Shown: piece by piece, positions 23,600 through 34,982 of the stretch
Layout: each line of letters starts with the position of its first letter
How positions within the stretch are numbered: position 1 is the stretch's first letter
From: Batillaria attramentaria
Taxonomy: Eukaryota > Mollusca > Gastropoda > Batillariidae
Length of the DNA: 64,000 bases
Assembly: GCA_018292915.2 (NCBI GenBank)
Contig: JACVVK020000034.1
Span: forward strand, 2,452,501-2,516,500
Direction of reading: 5' to 3'
Position numbers and translations under genes: made by a program
Notes under the pieces: model-generated
What the model was told of the DNA's origin: nothing
Seen by the model: only the letters and a program-made list of their open reading frames with translations
The model's database searches: none

Positions 23600-24090
23600 T
23601 TTTGGGGGGGGGGTATTTAGCAAATGACAGCCTACAAGTCAGCTAGGGAAAAAAAGCCTAATCACCATAGACTTAGATAGGCGCTTAGTTCCTTTTTCAG
23701 GATGACGGTGCCGGTAGTCTGGGTCGTCTCAGATTAAGTGTGATTTCTGTCTGATGATGCTGATGTGTGAATTGATCCACCGTTGTGGACGTGATTTCCA
23801 TGACTGTCACTCCTTCAGGTGGTCGTCCCTTTTTTTTCTGACCCAATGTGGTATTGATTAAGTTTTATTTTCAGTTTCGCTGAATCGGTCTGAGGATGAG
23901 AGCGGCACGCCTTCGCATTTCCTGGCATCGTCTCAGGTCTTTTGTCTTTGTGGGCCGAAGGAATTTTTTTAATCAGTGAGGCGATCTGTTCAAAGACACA
24001 TCAAAGGGCAATGTAACGCGATTTTGCGGATTAGAAATAGTCTCCTCGCGCACCTCCTCCACCCAGTCTGGCTCCCCCCCCCCCTCCCTG

Positions 24091-24176
24091 TCTCTGTCAC
24101 TGTGTTTCTGTGCGTCTCTCTTTCTGTCACTGTGTTTCTGTGCGTCTCTCTTTCTGTCACTGTGTTTCTGTGCAAG
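24091..24176. repeat. 30-bp minisatellite, three copies
   Basis: TCTGTCACTGTGTTTCTGTG followed by CGTCTCTCTT repeats three times at a 30-bp period. Confidence 0.9.
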
Positions 24177-24283
24177 TCTCTCTCTCTCTTCTGTGTCAAG
24201 GAGGACAGATTCTCAAAGAGGCGATGCTTTGTATCCTTGGAAATGATATCCTGAGTCCTCAGTCCAATCCAATTCAGTCCCCC

Positions 24284-24286
<3 letters not shown>

Positions 24287-24348
<62 letters not shown>
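24287..24348. repeat. (CA)n microsatellite
   Basis: About 31 CA repeats. Confidence 0.97.
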
Positions 24349-24349
<1 letters not shown>

Positions 24350-24672
24350 CTACAGATTGTGATGGTAGAGGTTAGCGGTAAGAGAGGTGACGGGCATGGG
24401 GTCAGGTAAGAGGGTAATTTCCTCTTACAGGAAAGAAACGAACGGAGACAACAAAGCACGGGGAACTCGTTGACCTAGACACCTGCCTGTCGTCAGTGTT
24501 TGATATTGCAGGGTCTGTGTACCGACTACCGTAGCGCCAAGTGCAGCTTCTGATGTGTTACCAGAAAAGACCTCAACTGATGACCGAACTCTTTCTGGCT
24601 CGCGCTGTGACTTCATTCCGGCCTAACTGCACGTGCACAATGTCAAAGGTCAATGTTGGAATTGCGGAGCAG

Positions 24673-24840
24673 GGTGGGTGTTTGGGGGTTTAACGTCCTT
24701 TTCCACCGCATAGGGTGATATCAAACACGGGGCAACGATGAAAAAGCCAGCAGAAATATTTGGCCCCAGCCGGGATCGAACTCACGACCCGAGCATTAGA
24801 AGTCCAACGCTCTACCATTCGACCACCCCCGGCTCCCCTA
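24673..24840 (-). mobile_element. SINE S1, full length, with 14-bp TSD
   Basis: Complete reverse-oriented copy: the GGGTGGGTGTTTGGGGG tail complement, body, B-box-like complement GGATCGAACTC and the CACCCCCGGCTCCCC head complement. The flanks are GAATTGCGGAGCAG at 24659-24672 and 24841-24854, a perfect 14-bp duplication, so this is a fairly young insertion. Confidence 0.95.
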
Positions 24841-24965
24841 GAATTGCGGAGCAGAGAGGAACAGGCCTTTCATTTCGTACCTACCACCAACAATGCCACG
24901 TGTCTTTCCGTTGTTTTTGGTGTTGTTTCAGCTAAGACAAGTAAAACATGTATCCTTATACTTGG

Positions 24966-25140
24966 GGGAGGGGGCATCGCCGATTTGGTGGAGTTCCGGA
25001 CTATACAGTGCTCGAGTCGTGGGTTTGAATCCCGGATGGGCCGCGGTGCGAAAAATAAATGAGCTGGCTTTTTCAGTTCCTCTTTTCCATCGTCTGCAAG
25101 TGTGCACGCGATCATGAGTGAACAGGTTGAAACTGCTAGG
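24966..25140 (+). mobile_element. tRNA-like SINE S4 (single copy here)
   Basis: A tRNA-like head with a GATTTGGTGGAGTTCCGG A-box-like segment and a GTGGGTTTGAATCCCGG B-box-like segment precedes a body unlike S1-S3. It ends in an A-rich stretch (AAAAAATAAAATAAAAAG). The call rests mainly on the B-box and its spacing to the head. Confidence 0.5.
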
Positions 25141-25730
25141 GGTTAAAAAATAAAATAAAAAGAAGAGATAGATAAAAGGAAATGAGGACAGCACGAGACA
25201 GACTTTTTACAAAGAACATGTAACACAAATACATGTAATACATTTAGCTGATTCAGTGTTCGGGAACGGCTCCAAACACAACTTCTGACCTTTTTCCTGC
25301 GGAAATATAACACGGTATCCATCACCCACCACCCACCACCCTCCACCACCACCCTCTCCAAGACAGGTACATGTATAATACACGAGACCTTCAATTCATG
25401 AAGCTGCTTGTAATCTGTGCTGTTACTCGATGTAATCAGGTGTAATTCTGGCCCAGTCTTATTAGGGAAAGGTTACTGGTTAGACTTGGGAGCTGAGAAA
25501 AGACTTGAGTCGGCTCCGTTCTGGAAGCGTTTGACATTTCTCAGGTCCGTGAGTCTCCCCCGTGGGATGACGAACAGGTTTGCTCCGGCGCTTACTGATG
25601 GAACTCAATCCCTGTCGGTTACGCGAGGTTGTCACGTGCGTTGCCAGGACATTACCTGACTCTGCCAGCAGTCAGGCGGGTAGACAAGAGAGCGGACTGT
25701 TTCCCCGCTGCTACTTCGATTCAGACCGTA
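25141..25730. other. No gene seen
   Basis: A CACC-rich stretch at 25320-25350; the ORFs are short and unconvincing. Confidence 0.45.
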
Positions 25731-26125
25731 TAGATAACTGACACCTGTTTCTGAAAATACTTCACGTAAGAACGAAGGAAAGTGCGCTCAACACGGGGGG
25801 TGGGGATGGGGGAGGGGGGGGGGACGAGGGGATAGCCAAGACGGCGGACTTTTGTCTGCTGCTACTTTAAAGTACAAAACGTATCGAAGATTGGTCCAAG
25901 GCAAAGAAATGACTGTGGTTGAAACATTTGCATGCACACGCATTTATGTCGTGGTTATGTGTTAGTGAAAGTCGTGTTCTGGTGGTGAACGGCCCATTCA
26001 GTTCTTTTTCGCACAGGCAAACCGGTGTCCAGGAAGTGTTTCCGGTGCTACTCACATTCGTAAACGAAAACACTCGGTGCTTACTGTTTTACTGGATTTC
26101 GGTTTGCCTGTGTGAAAGAAATGAG
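25731..26125 (+). mobile_element. R3 foldback repeat, copy 2
   Basis: Uninterrupted copy of the family also at 15449-16425. From about 26000 to 26120 it folds back. The arm CTTTTTCGCACAGGCAAACC then GGTGTCCAG pairs with the reverse complement of CTGGATTTCGGTTTGCCTGT then GTGAAAGAA, with GTGTTTCCGGTGCT and AACACTCGGTGCTTACTG inside the loop. No ORF of note. Classification as a foldback or MITE is inference. Confidence 0.65.
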
Positions 26126-26135
26126 CTGTGTATCA

Positions 26136-26559
26136 ACAACAAAATAAATAAATAAATAAATAAATGGGGCGGTCGGTGGTCTAGTGGTTAAGAGACTTGT
26201 CACCTATGCGAGAGGTCAGGGGTTCGAGTCCCATTCGGGGCAAAGAATTTTTCCTTCTCGTACGTGGCACCGTTCATTCGGGCCGATCGTCGGGGGTTCT
26301 CTCCGGGTACTCCGGCTTCCTCCCCCTCTGCTTTGGAAATGTTCAGCCCACCAAATTTGAAAAATAAATGCAATTCTAAATTCCGAAATTTAAATAGCTG
26401 AGCTGGCCCTTCGCACCACGTGATTGTAATGTGTTTATGTCCAGTGTGTGAGAGAATGCGTGTGATTCACGTGAGCGTGCGTGTTGGGTTCAGTTAGCGG
26501 CGCTTTGAGCCGATTCAGGGTAAAGCGCCTATACAATACTCATTATTATTATTATTAAC
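26136..26559 (+). mobile_element. SINE S3 (tRNA head, conserved central domain, (ATT)n tail)
   Basis: After an (AAAT)n run comes GGGGCGGTCGGTGGTCTAGT with A-box-like GTGGTTAAGAGAC and B-box-like GGGGTTCGAGTCCC. Next is a central GGTTCTCTCCGGGTACTCCG segment resembling the one in S2, then AAAAATAAATGCAATTC, a downstream part with CGGCGCTTTGAGCCG, and CGCCTATACAATACTC followed by ATT repeats. The central motif resembles the highly conserved domains shared between SINE families of distant animals. Confidence 0.8.
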
Positions 26560-26903
26560 GGCTTGAAACGTTACTAGACTGCACAGACGGATGCACACTC
26601 AAACATGTGCCTTTGCCTGAGAGCAGTCATCACCAAAGCTGTTAGAATCATAGTAACACGGGAAACACCTACGCTTTTTCCGCCATTTTGCAGCAGTTGG
26701 CCGCGGTGACATTTTGTCACGGGAAACAGCCGTGAGGTGGAGTAACCATATCCTCTCAGGGTCCAGCTGGTGACGTTTCCAGTTTCGGGGAGTGACTCGG
26801 TGCATTTTGTTTGTTGTCGTGTCGGGCAGGTCAACTCGGTAATGTTGCTGTAGGTTGTGTCAGGTGTAAATAGAGGGGTATAGACAGAGAAGGGATACAT
26901 TTG

Positions 26904-27280
26904 TCGAGGCAGGCTGGCCAGAAATCTAGTGCGTGTGGCTGGCTGATATTCGGCAGATCTTGAGTCATGCATAGCCAAGGACATTGCTATTGTCAAGTCA
27001 AGTCAAGTCAAGTCAAGTCTTTTATTCTTAAATTCTCTAAGGGCATTAGAACGAAGAATTCGAATTTGTTTGTTCGAATTTCAAACAAAGCACATCATCT
27101 GTCGAGGCAAGCTGGCCAGACATCTAGTGCGTGTGGTTGGCTGATATTCGGCAGATCTTGAGTCATGCATAGCCAAGGACATTGCTATTGTCAAGTCAAG
27201 TCTTTTATTCTTAAATTCTCTAGGGGCATTAGAACGAAGAATTCGAATTTGTTTTCAAGAAAAGCACATCATCTGCTTAA
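26904..27280. repeat. Two-copy tandem duplication, ~195-bp period
   Basis: GAGGCA.GCTGGCCAGA.AT, CTGATATTCGGCAGATCTTG, AGTCATGCATAGCCAAGGAC, ATTGCTATTGTCAAGTC, TTTTATTCTTAAATTCTC and GAACGAAGAATTCGAATTTG occur in order in both copies. The copies differ in the number of TCAAG repeats (about five versus two). Confidence 0.92.
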
Positions 27281-27384
27281 ACTATCCAAACTATCTCCCA
27301 TCCCGTTTGCTTTGTATCTCCCAGGAGCCGGTTAAAACTGATAGAGCGTGAGTGAGTGAGGTTTTAGGGCTTAACGACGCGCAA

Positions 27385-27545
27385 GCCACAAAGAGGTAGA
27401 CCGTTGGACTGTCAGTTCTTGGAAAGAGAGTTTGAACCCCAGCTAGGAGCCATAATTACAGTTGTTTTAGCTTTTTTCTTCGTTGCCACTTCTTCGGTGT
27501 CACCCTGATTTTTCGGGCAGAAATAGACAAGACACCCCCAAACCA
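27385..27545 (+). mobile_element. Diverged SINE S1-like copy
   Basis: GAGGTAGACCGTTGGACTG, a B-box-like GAGTTTGAACCCC, AGCTAGGAGCC, TTTTTTCTTCGTTGCC and GGTGTCACCC keep the S1 order with many changes. The head is incomplete. Confidence 0.55.
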
Positions 27546-30500
27546 GTCCGTTGGACATCCAGCCCAGAATATGAACTAACAATCATTTTTTCCCCGTTTC
27601 ATTGCTTACTTTCAGCAGCCGTGTGACACTGAAAGCTGCACGTTACGGTTTACATTGGTAATTATGACCACGAACATAGCTTACGACGAACTGGTTTGTT
27701 CTGTAGTTATTGCTCTGCGATAGTTTGTAACAAGTCTGATTTCTGAGTAACCTAGTAGAATCCAGTATTGATAATTTACTGGTTTTGTCCATTAGGTCCA
27801 TGACCTCCTATTAGTAGTATATATCTAAATAAGATTGCTTACGGGCTTCTGTGACGTTAATGTCTGGTCGGCATACCAGAATCTAATCAAGAATGTTTAC
27901 GGCCTTTGTTCATTAGATCCAGGAAGGTTCATTAGTCGCTGAACACAGCCATCGAACCTTCCTTCTGACGCAACCCCGAATCACCCTATTATCGGTATTT
28001 GCACATCAGTCCTCCTGGACACCATTGTTTGCGATAAATGCGTCGTTGACAAAGGCAGGTAACTCTCGCAGCCGCTCATCAGGGCCGCGAACCCCGCTCC
28101 ACACCTGGTGTTTCCACCTAGAGTTGCGGGACATGCGACACCGGCGGCAGCCGTTGCCTGGTCAGAGGATGCCATTATGGGATTAGCGCCGCGGTGCAAC
28201 ACGGGAAAATAGGGGCAGTTAGTGGAAATTATGGTCCGAACAGGGCGTAGAAGCGGGGATGTGGAGATGCAGACGGCAGACAGTTCGTGATAATAGTACA
28301 TGTATCGGTGTCGCCCGCGTTATAGTAAGGAAAGGCTGGCGTGCCGCTGATTTTGACTACATCAAACCGAACAGATCTAAAGTTCCGAGCGGTAATTATT
28401 GGTTCTTGGGTTCCTGAAAGTCTTCCATCATTTTTTAACTGCTATGCACAAAATACTGCACGGCTTATCAGCGTTCTCATCGGCTGATGGATAGCGGCGC
28501 AGTAGATTGCAGCGTTCTAAGCAGCCCGTGTCTAGGCAGCGACCCAGACTAACTTTGTACATCTGAGAGGACAAAAGATCTTGCCAATGCAGCGTCTGGG
28601 GGGTGAAAATGATACGGTGGCGTGGCATTCAAAACCTTGCACGTGAAACAGTATACAGCCCCTGAGATGAAATTAGAAAAAAAAAATGATTTTGTCGAAT
28701 GACACCCCCGAGACAGGGAATACCTGATCCCACGGCAAGCCTTTGAGGATTTTCGTTTCGACCGATTTAAATTTTTTATGACCTGGATGGCGGTTTCAGT
28801 GATCTCTGATGCAGATCAAAGATTTGAGGTTTTTTTTTTTTAATTCGAGAGACTATAACCTTCAAATTGCTGGAAAAAGTGTAATGAGTCCACAAGGACA
28901 AAAATATGAAGTTCTTTCTGTAACACTGAGTTGTAGTGAAAAGGTGAAAGTTTTTGTGTTTTTCCCCAACAATTTAGTGTTATTATCTATTTGTTTTATT
29001 GATTCATTTACGTTATTTATTTATTTATTTTTATGTTATTTAGGGTTTGTTTCTTTGTTTTGTGTGTGTGTGGGGAGGGGGGGTGCTTTTGACCCATCAT
29101 GTTCTTTGTCGCTTAACGTCAGTTGACAGAGATGACGTGACAAAGACAGAAATACTTTATGAACGAGTATTAAGATTTCTAACTTGGGGGTGGGGGGGGC
29201 AGAGTTGGGAGGGGCACTGCGCTCACACAAGACCATCACACACGGCAGATGATCCGAACCGGAGTCCACTGGGATTAGAATGAGGATCAAGACACAGCAA
29301 TCCACCAGACCTTTAAAAAAATCGCAACAAAAAAACTTGTTCTTGAAATCCGACCCCCCCCCCTTCTTTTTTTTTTTTTTCTTTCTTTCTCCTTCTTCTT
29401 CTTGTTTCAGATAGGATGACTCCTTGGCGCAATCTTGCAAGGAGATTTTTATGTGAAACGTGAACTGTTTAGGTGACAGGAGGGTCTGACTCCTGGCTCG
29501 GAGGACTCCTCCAGACATTGTGTGACACGGGCCGGGCCGCGGTCCGCCAGACGGGACGCACGTGCAGAGACCGTGTCCGTGTCTTGGTGACGTTGTGGGG
29601 GCGTGCGTTGGACGTCCAGAACTTGTCACCATGGTGACGTGGAGCGTCCGGCAGTGAAGAGATTGGGGGAGGGGATTCCGGGGGTGGGGGGGGGGGGGTG
29701 GGAGGACCTCGAGGTTGTCTTTGTTGCGGGTGCTGTCAGTTGCGGTCACGAGGGCTGCGGCCTTTGTTTTTATTTCCTTGTGTGGAGAGTTCCTTGGGAG
29801 GGCGTGCATAATGCATTGTCTTTGTGGCTTTTGCATTTTTGCATTTTGTATCTCTTTTTTTTTGTGGGTGGGGAAGGGGTGGGGTTGGGGGGTGGGGGTC
29901 GCCTGGGGTTGCACTACTGCCTGGTGTCGGTTGACCTGTGTGTCTGTGTGTCTGTCTGTCTCTCAGTGAGAGAGAGAAAGAGAGAGAGGGAGAGCGGAGG
30001 GGAGCAGCACACTGGGAGCACTTTGGGAAACATATTTTCGACAGTGCCCCGAAATCTGTGTGAGACGATTCCTTCAACAGACTGAGGCACCGAAAAACAA
30101 ACCCAGACCAGGCATCTGAAAGCCAAGCGAAGATCCTCTGACGCTGACCAAAGCTAAGCAAATCAGCCCTCACACACCCCAAAGACACTCGCCTAGCCAA
30201 GCAGCCAAAGTCACATGCCAGGAACAACTTGTCCTTAAGGGCCAAAAGCCATAGGACGTAAAGCAAGCTAATGATGATGACGATTCCTTCAGTTTGTCTT
30301 TACTTTGAAATTTCAAATCAAGAAGAGACGGGAGTGATCCCCCTTGCAGTTTTGTCGTTAACTCCACTCACGAACGCCTCCGACTTCTTGTTTGATCAGT
30401 AAAGGTCACACAGGACACGGATAGAAACATCAAACGAGGGAGCCGCCACGCGACAAAAACTTAACCTGCCTGCTTGTAGATCAGAAACCTTGATCAATAG

Positions 30501-30578
30501 ATCAATGATTCTCTACCTATACAAAACGACACGAAATCACGAAAGTATACGACGTATGCACTTCATCAGTCTACCCAC
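27546..30578. other. No gene seen; G- and C-rich tracts
   Basis: Frames up to 292 codons on the minus strand (29036-29914) pass through poly-C, poly-T and G tracts, giving Pro- and Lys-rich low complexity, and I do not accept them. Purine and G tracts at 29190-29210, 29345-29400 and 29680-29700. (GA)n near 29968-29990. No conserved protein recognised. Confidence 0.45.
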
Positions 30579-30615
30579 ACCCACACTCACGCCCACACGC
30601 ACACAAACGCGCGCG

Positions 30616-30688
<73 letters not shown>

Positions 30689-30747
30689 CCGCACATACAC
30701 ACACTCACACACTTCTGTCCCTTGGCAAAGCTTCCGCCCCATGGAAA

Positions 30748-30819
<72 letters not shown>

Positions 30820-30868
30820 GAGAGAGTGTGTGTGTGTGTGTGAAGAGAGAGAGAGAGAGAGAGAGACA

Positions 30869-30910
<42 letters not shown>

Positions 30911-30922
30911 CTCTGTGCGTGC

Positions 30923-30971
<49 letters not shown>

Positions 30972-30972
30972 C
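30579..30972. repeat. Microsatellite cluster: (CA)n, (GT)n, (GA)n alternating
   Basis: (CA)n with a CG-rich start to 30684, then facing (GT)n from 30752 with alternating GA blocks to 30972. The CA and GT arms are complementary, so the locus can form a long hairpin. Confidence 0.95.
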
Positions 30973-32656
30973 CAACCGGACGGCTCTCCTGTTTAATTAC
31001 GGCAAACTGTTTAACTTTCTATTTTATGACTCCCCTCGGTATCAGGTCCTCATGGCAGACAAGCCCTATTCAATTCCCCGGTAAGCAATTTACGTTCAGA
31101 ATACATGGACCGGGGCATTCACACACTCCTGACTGCTTGTAGCTACAATATTTTCTCACGAACTCGCTTTCTCTACCGTGACTAACTACTCCCTACGGTC
31201 TTTTATAAATTCAGACAAACGCAGCGTCCCCAACCATGATTGTGATTACCTTTTTTTTTTTCCTTTTTTTTAACGAGATTGATATCATCGACAACCAGCG
31301 AGCGAGAGCCAAAAGAGAGACGAGAAGTGTATACGGTTGCCGTTTTTAATGTTTTAAAGCTTTCCTGGGGTATAAGGCTTCCCCCTTTTGTGCTCTTTTG
31401 AGGATGAAAGATTCATAGGCGGGTATTTGTTGACCGTTAACAGGTTTTCGTGAAAAAGGAAGGCTCTTTTTCGTGCGGCGAGCTGGTACAACCATGTGAG
31501 CATGTGACAAGACAGACATCGGGACGACAGGCTCTTCATAATTGCCTCCCCTCAATATCATAACGACGAGTGTGACTTCTGATTGATAGGTCCACATCGC
31601 TAGGCGGGAACACCACTCTAGCCTCCGGACACGAGCAAAGGGGAGAGAAACGACAGACGGGGGTGGAAAGAGAGGTCACAACAGCAGCGATAAATGAGGG
31701 GAAAGTCATCATTGAGAGGTTTTTCGTACTGGTGTGTCGGCTCCCCTAGATTCTTTTTCTTTGTAGGAGTTAGGCTTGAGATGAACAGTGAGATCATCGC
31801 AAAACGGAGTATGGCAGACATGAAATAAGACCACGTGCGTTTTCATGGATGCCGCATTGAGGGCTTTTTGTATCGAAGTATCGGTGCCACACCGCTGAGA
31901 CTCATCCACTCCATGGATGCGACCTTTGGGGTGCTTCCCTTGTTATGACACATCTCATAATGTGAATGATTACACGGTTGACGCCGGGATATTTGGTGAA
32001 AGGAATGCGGCCCTGTCACGCAGTCCCAAACCGCATGGATCTCCATAGCATCATCCATCATAACACCATCTTCATCATCATCATGTATGATGAAAATTGC
32101 CCCAGCCTCCGAGTTCTCCATGAATTCCAACCATGACCTGGGAGAATGCACATGGAGCTGGTAAAGGAGCTGGGGCAGCAACAAACAAACAAAACAAACG
32201 AACAAACAAACAAAAACCCGAAATCCTTCGATCATGCAGTATGCCTGCGACTTGAGTAAGTTATCAGTTTGAGTCGTTGAGCTTGCTGGTCAGTGCAACT
32301 GAAACCTTCTTCTCTTTTCTTCTTCGTCTTCTTTTTCCTGATCACTGTACCACTGAAACGCAAAACTCGCCAGTGAAGTCTGAACAGGCCGGCATAGCGT
32401 TTGCCAGTCCACTTCAGGTCGCTGGGTCGCGTCTGTGCCTTGGATCATTTAGCACACCGGACGGACTGAATCGGTGAGATGATGCATGTTTCTGGCTTTG
32501 AAAGCGCTTGTTTTGTGAATTAGATGGACAGGTTTTAATCTCATACCGTGTCCCCAGCGACACTGAGTCGACCTCCGCCAGACGGCGCTATCTGGACAAA
32601 ATCCGGGTCCTTCTGGTGGGCGCGTCATCGGTCATTCGGACAGCTCGACACCCCCT

Positions 32657-32693
<37 letters not shown>

Positions 32694-33321
32694 AGTCAGA
32701 GAGGTTGTTGGTGTGACGAAGTGATGCTTCTATCAATATCCTCTCCTTTCCAGAGAGTGTTGGTGTGATTGTGGTGCTGTCGTTGTTGAATTACTTCTGT
32801 TTAATTTGGTTCCCTCGTGCATTTTGGTGCCCTTGCTGTGTTGACAGCTGCTTCCAAATGAAAATCGGGGAAGTGAACGATCTGCGTGCGTGCCACCCAG
32901 CGCTGTAAATCGTGTAGATTCTTGGGAGATTAAGACTATTGTGCGGTCACAAACAGCCTGTACTGACATTCTCTCCTATTCCTACAGCCTTTGGTTTGAC
33001 GGAACGTAAAGTAGAAAACCAAATTAGCGTCTACGCAGTCAAGTCAAGATTTTTACTTCCTCCCTTTTTCCCCCTCATTCTGAAGTATGACCTGACTTTG
33101 TTTTGTTTTTGTTTTTTAATAGGGATGATTGCACATAGACTTTTTGTGGGGTATCTTGGTGAAAAATTCAACGGTTTCGACAAGGTTTGAACAATTTGTC
33201 GTGCGTTTGGTCACTACTATCACTTTGATCACTAAACTGACCTGAGTACCAAGACATCTTAACGTTACGACGTTATGCTTGATAGCAGCAACTTCAGTCA
33301 TATTCTATTCTCCCGAACCCC
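30973..33321. other. No gene seen
   Basis: No window-internal repeats apart from a (CT)n at 32664-32690. ORFs of 60-130 codons on both strands carry no motif that I recognise. Confidence 0.45.
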
Positions 33322-33990
33322 CCTTGTCAGTGATTTGCACTACTCCCAAACAGAAAGAAGATGAAAATAATGACAGTTGAGTCGTTGCCATCCTGACAAC
33401 ATGACTGCCACGATAAGTACTAGGACTTTGAACTCTATGATAGCGACCTTCAACCCCCTCACCCAAGCCCAACCCATCTTCAACCCTATTTGTCAGTGGC
33501 ACTGCATTTCCCCCAAGTAGAAAGAAGAAGAAACTGAAGACACTTTTACTCAGTACCATTCTGGCAATGTGAGTACCACGACTAATCCAAGCAGCACTAG
33601 AACTTTCTGCCTTATGATAACGAACCGCCCCACCCCCGATCTCCATTTCTGTAGAACCGCATTCTTCCAAACTGTAGGAACAAGAAAATAAAGACAGCTC
33701 CAGCCCGTACCATCCTGACAATACGAGTACCACGACAAATCTAAACAGTACTACGACTTTTGCCTTACGGTCGCGACTTCCCCCTCCCTTCTCTCCCCCC
33801 CCCCCCTCCTCCCTCAATCCCCTTGTCTCCGAAACTGCATTCTCTCAAAATAGAAAGAAGACGAAAATGAAGACAGCGTGAGCCAGTACCGTCGTGACAA
33901 TATGACTATCGGAACTAATCCAAACAGTACTAGGACTGCGTGCCTTATGGTACCGACCTTCTCCTCCCCTTTCCCCTATCCCCCCCTTGT
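33322..33990. repeat. Four-unit degenerate tandem array, ~165 bp per unit
   Basis: Units start near 33324 (TTGTCAGTGATTTGCAC), 33489, 33648 and 33821, with a partial at 33986. Each carries CAGAAAGAAGA.GAAAAT.A.GACAG-like sequence, CAGTACCATCCTGACAATATG-like sequence and AAACAGTACTAGGACT. The 170-codon minus-strand frame across it is repeat-derived. Confidence 0.85.
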
Positions 33991-34851
33991 CAGTGTCCTG
34001 GACTGACGTGCAGAGACTCTTTCACTTTCACTCAATTAATGGTTGCAGGGGTGGGGGGTCAGGACTGATGGGGGTGCTGGCAAGATGAGTCAAGAACCGT
34101 GAGATGGCGGAGGTCCGACCAGAAACGTAAATCTGGGAGGTGGTGATGTCGGCAAGGTTACAAAGATTCGTTCTCTCGGGATACAGTTTGGCCATCGTCT
34201 GGCAGTTAACATCGTTCTTGTCGTGTTTCGTGAAGTTTATGTTTCAGGGCGTAGGTTGGGCTTTCTAGCAATGGTCATAGGTTCACACCGCTCCGCTTGA
34301 TGCTGTTTATACGCTTAGTGTTTATCTTTGTTTTATCTAGTTGTAATTGTTATTTGTTTTATACGCTTTTTTGTAATCGGGAGTTCGAGAAATTAACATG
34401 AAAGTGCAGCGTCTCCTGCATGTCATTGGTTTATACTGCCCTGTAGACCAGTTTGCATCATTTGTCCAACGTTACATTTTTGGGGCTTTTTTTTTTTTCA
34501 ACGTAGTGCAGGCACACTCGGCCGCGAATTAGTCTTTGTTGCTTGCGCGGCTTTAAACACTCGCTCGCTCGTTCCGCTCTGCTTGATTTTGGAGCCGGCA
34601 CTGAGATGTCCTCAAATGAACGATGTCTGAGTGTGAAGCAGTGAAATGATTCCTGGTGGTTTACTTTTTACTTGCGGACAGACTCAGCTGCAGACAACAT
34701 TGTACATATTTTCATTTTCAGGCGATTTTATAAGTTTCCGTGTGTCTGCTTTTGTTTGCGTCGCCGTTTTACCGTTGCGCTCATTTAAATCCCGTTGATC
34801 TGAATGCTTGGTGACACCTTTTCTTCTCTCCACTTTAGCTTTGTTCCTTGA
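33991..34851. other. No gene seen
   Basis: Unremarkable sequence with no supportable gene. Confidence 0.45.
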
Positions 34852-34982
34852 GGGGGAGCCTGGGCTTTAAATGTTCGGATCGTGGGTTCGAATCCTGACT
34901 GGGAACCAAAAACTAGTCATGGCTTTCCTCATTGCCCCGTTTTTGATAGCACGCTTATGTGGCCGGAAAAGAATTTCTTTAC
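34852..34982 (+). mobile_element. Diverged SINE S1 copy
   Basis: GGGGAGCCTGGGCTTTAAAT, a GTGGGTTCGAATCCTGAC B-box-like segment, CATGGCTTTCCTCATTGCC, GTTTTTGATAGCACGCTTA and GTGGCCGGAAAAG. Part of the head is deleted and the CCCA tail is missing. Confidence 0.65.

Noticed and set aside
26574..26996. 140-codon minus-strand ORF as a host gene
   Set aside because: Composition is plausible but it overlaps the start of the 195-bp tandem duplication and shows no recognisable domain; not enough to call.
29036..29914. 292-codon minus-strand ORF
   Set aside because: It runs through poly-C, poly-T and G tracts and is Pro/Lys-rich, without any recognisable domain; an overlapping frame on the other strand is equally open.
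33305..33817. 170-codon minus-strand ORF
   Set aside because: It lies across the ~165-bp tandem array and is interrupted by homopolymer tracts; it is repeat-derived.
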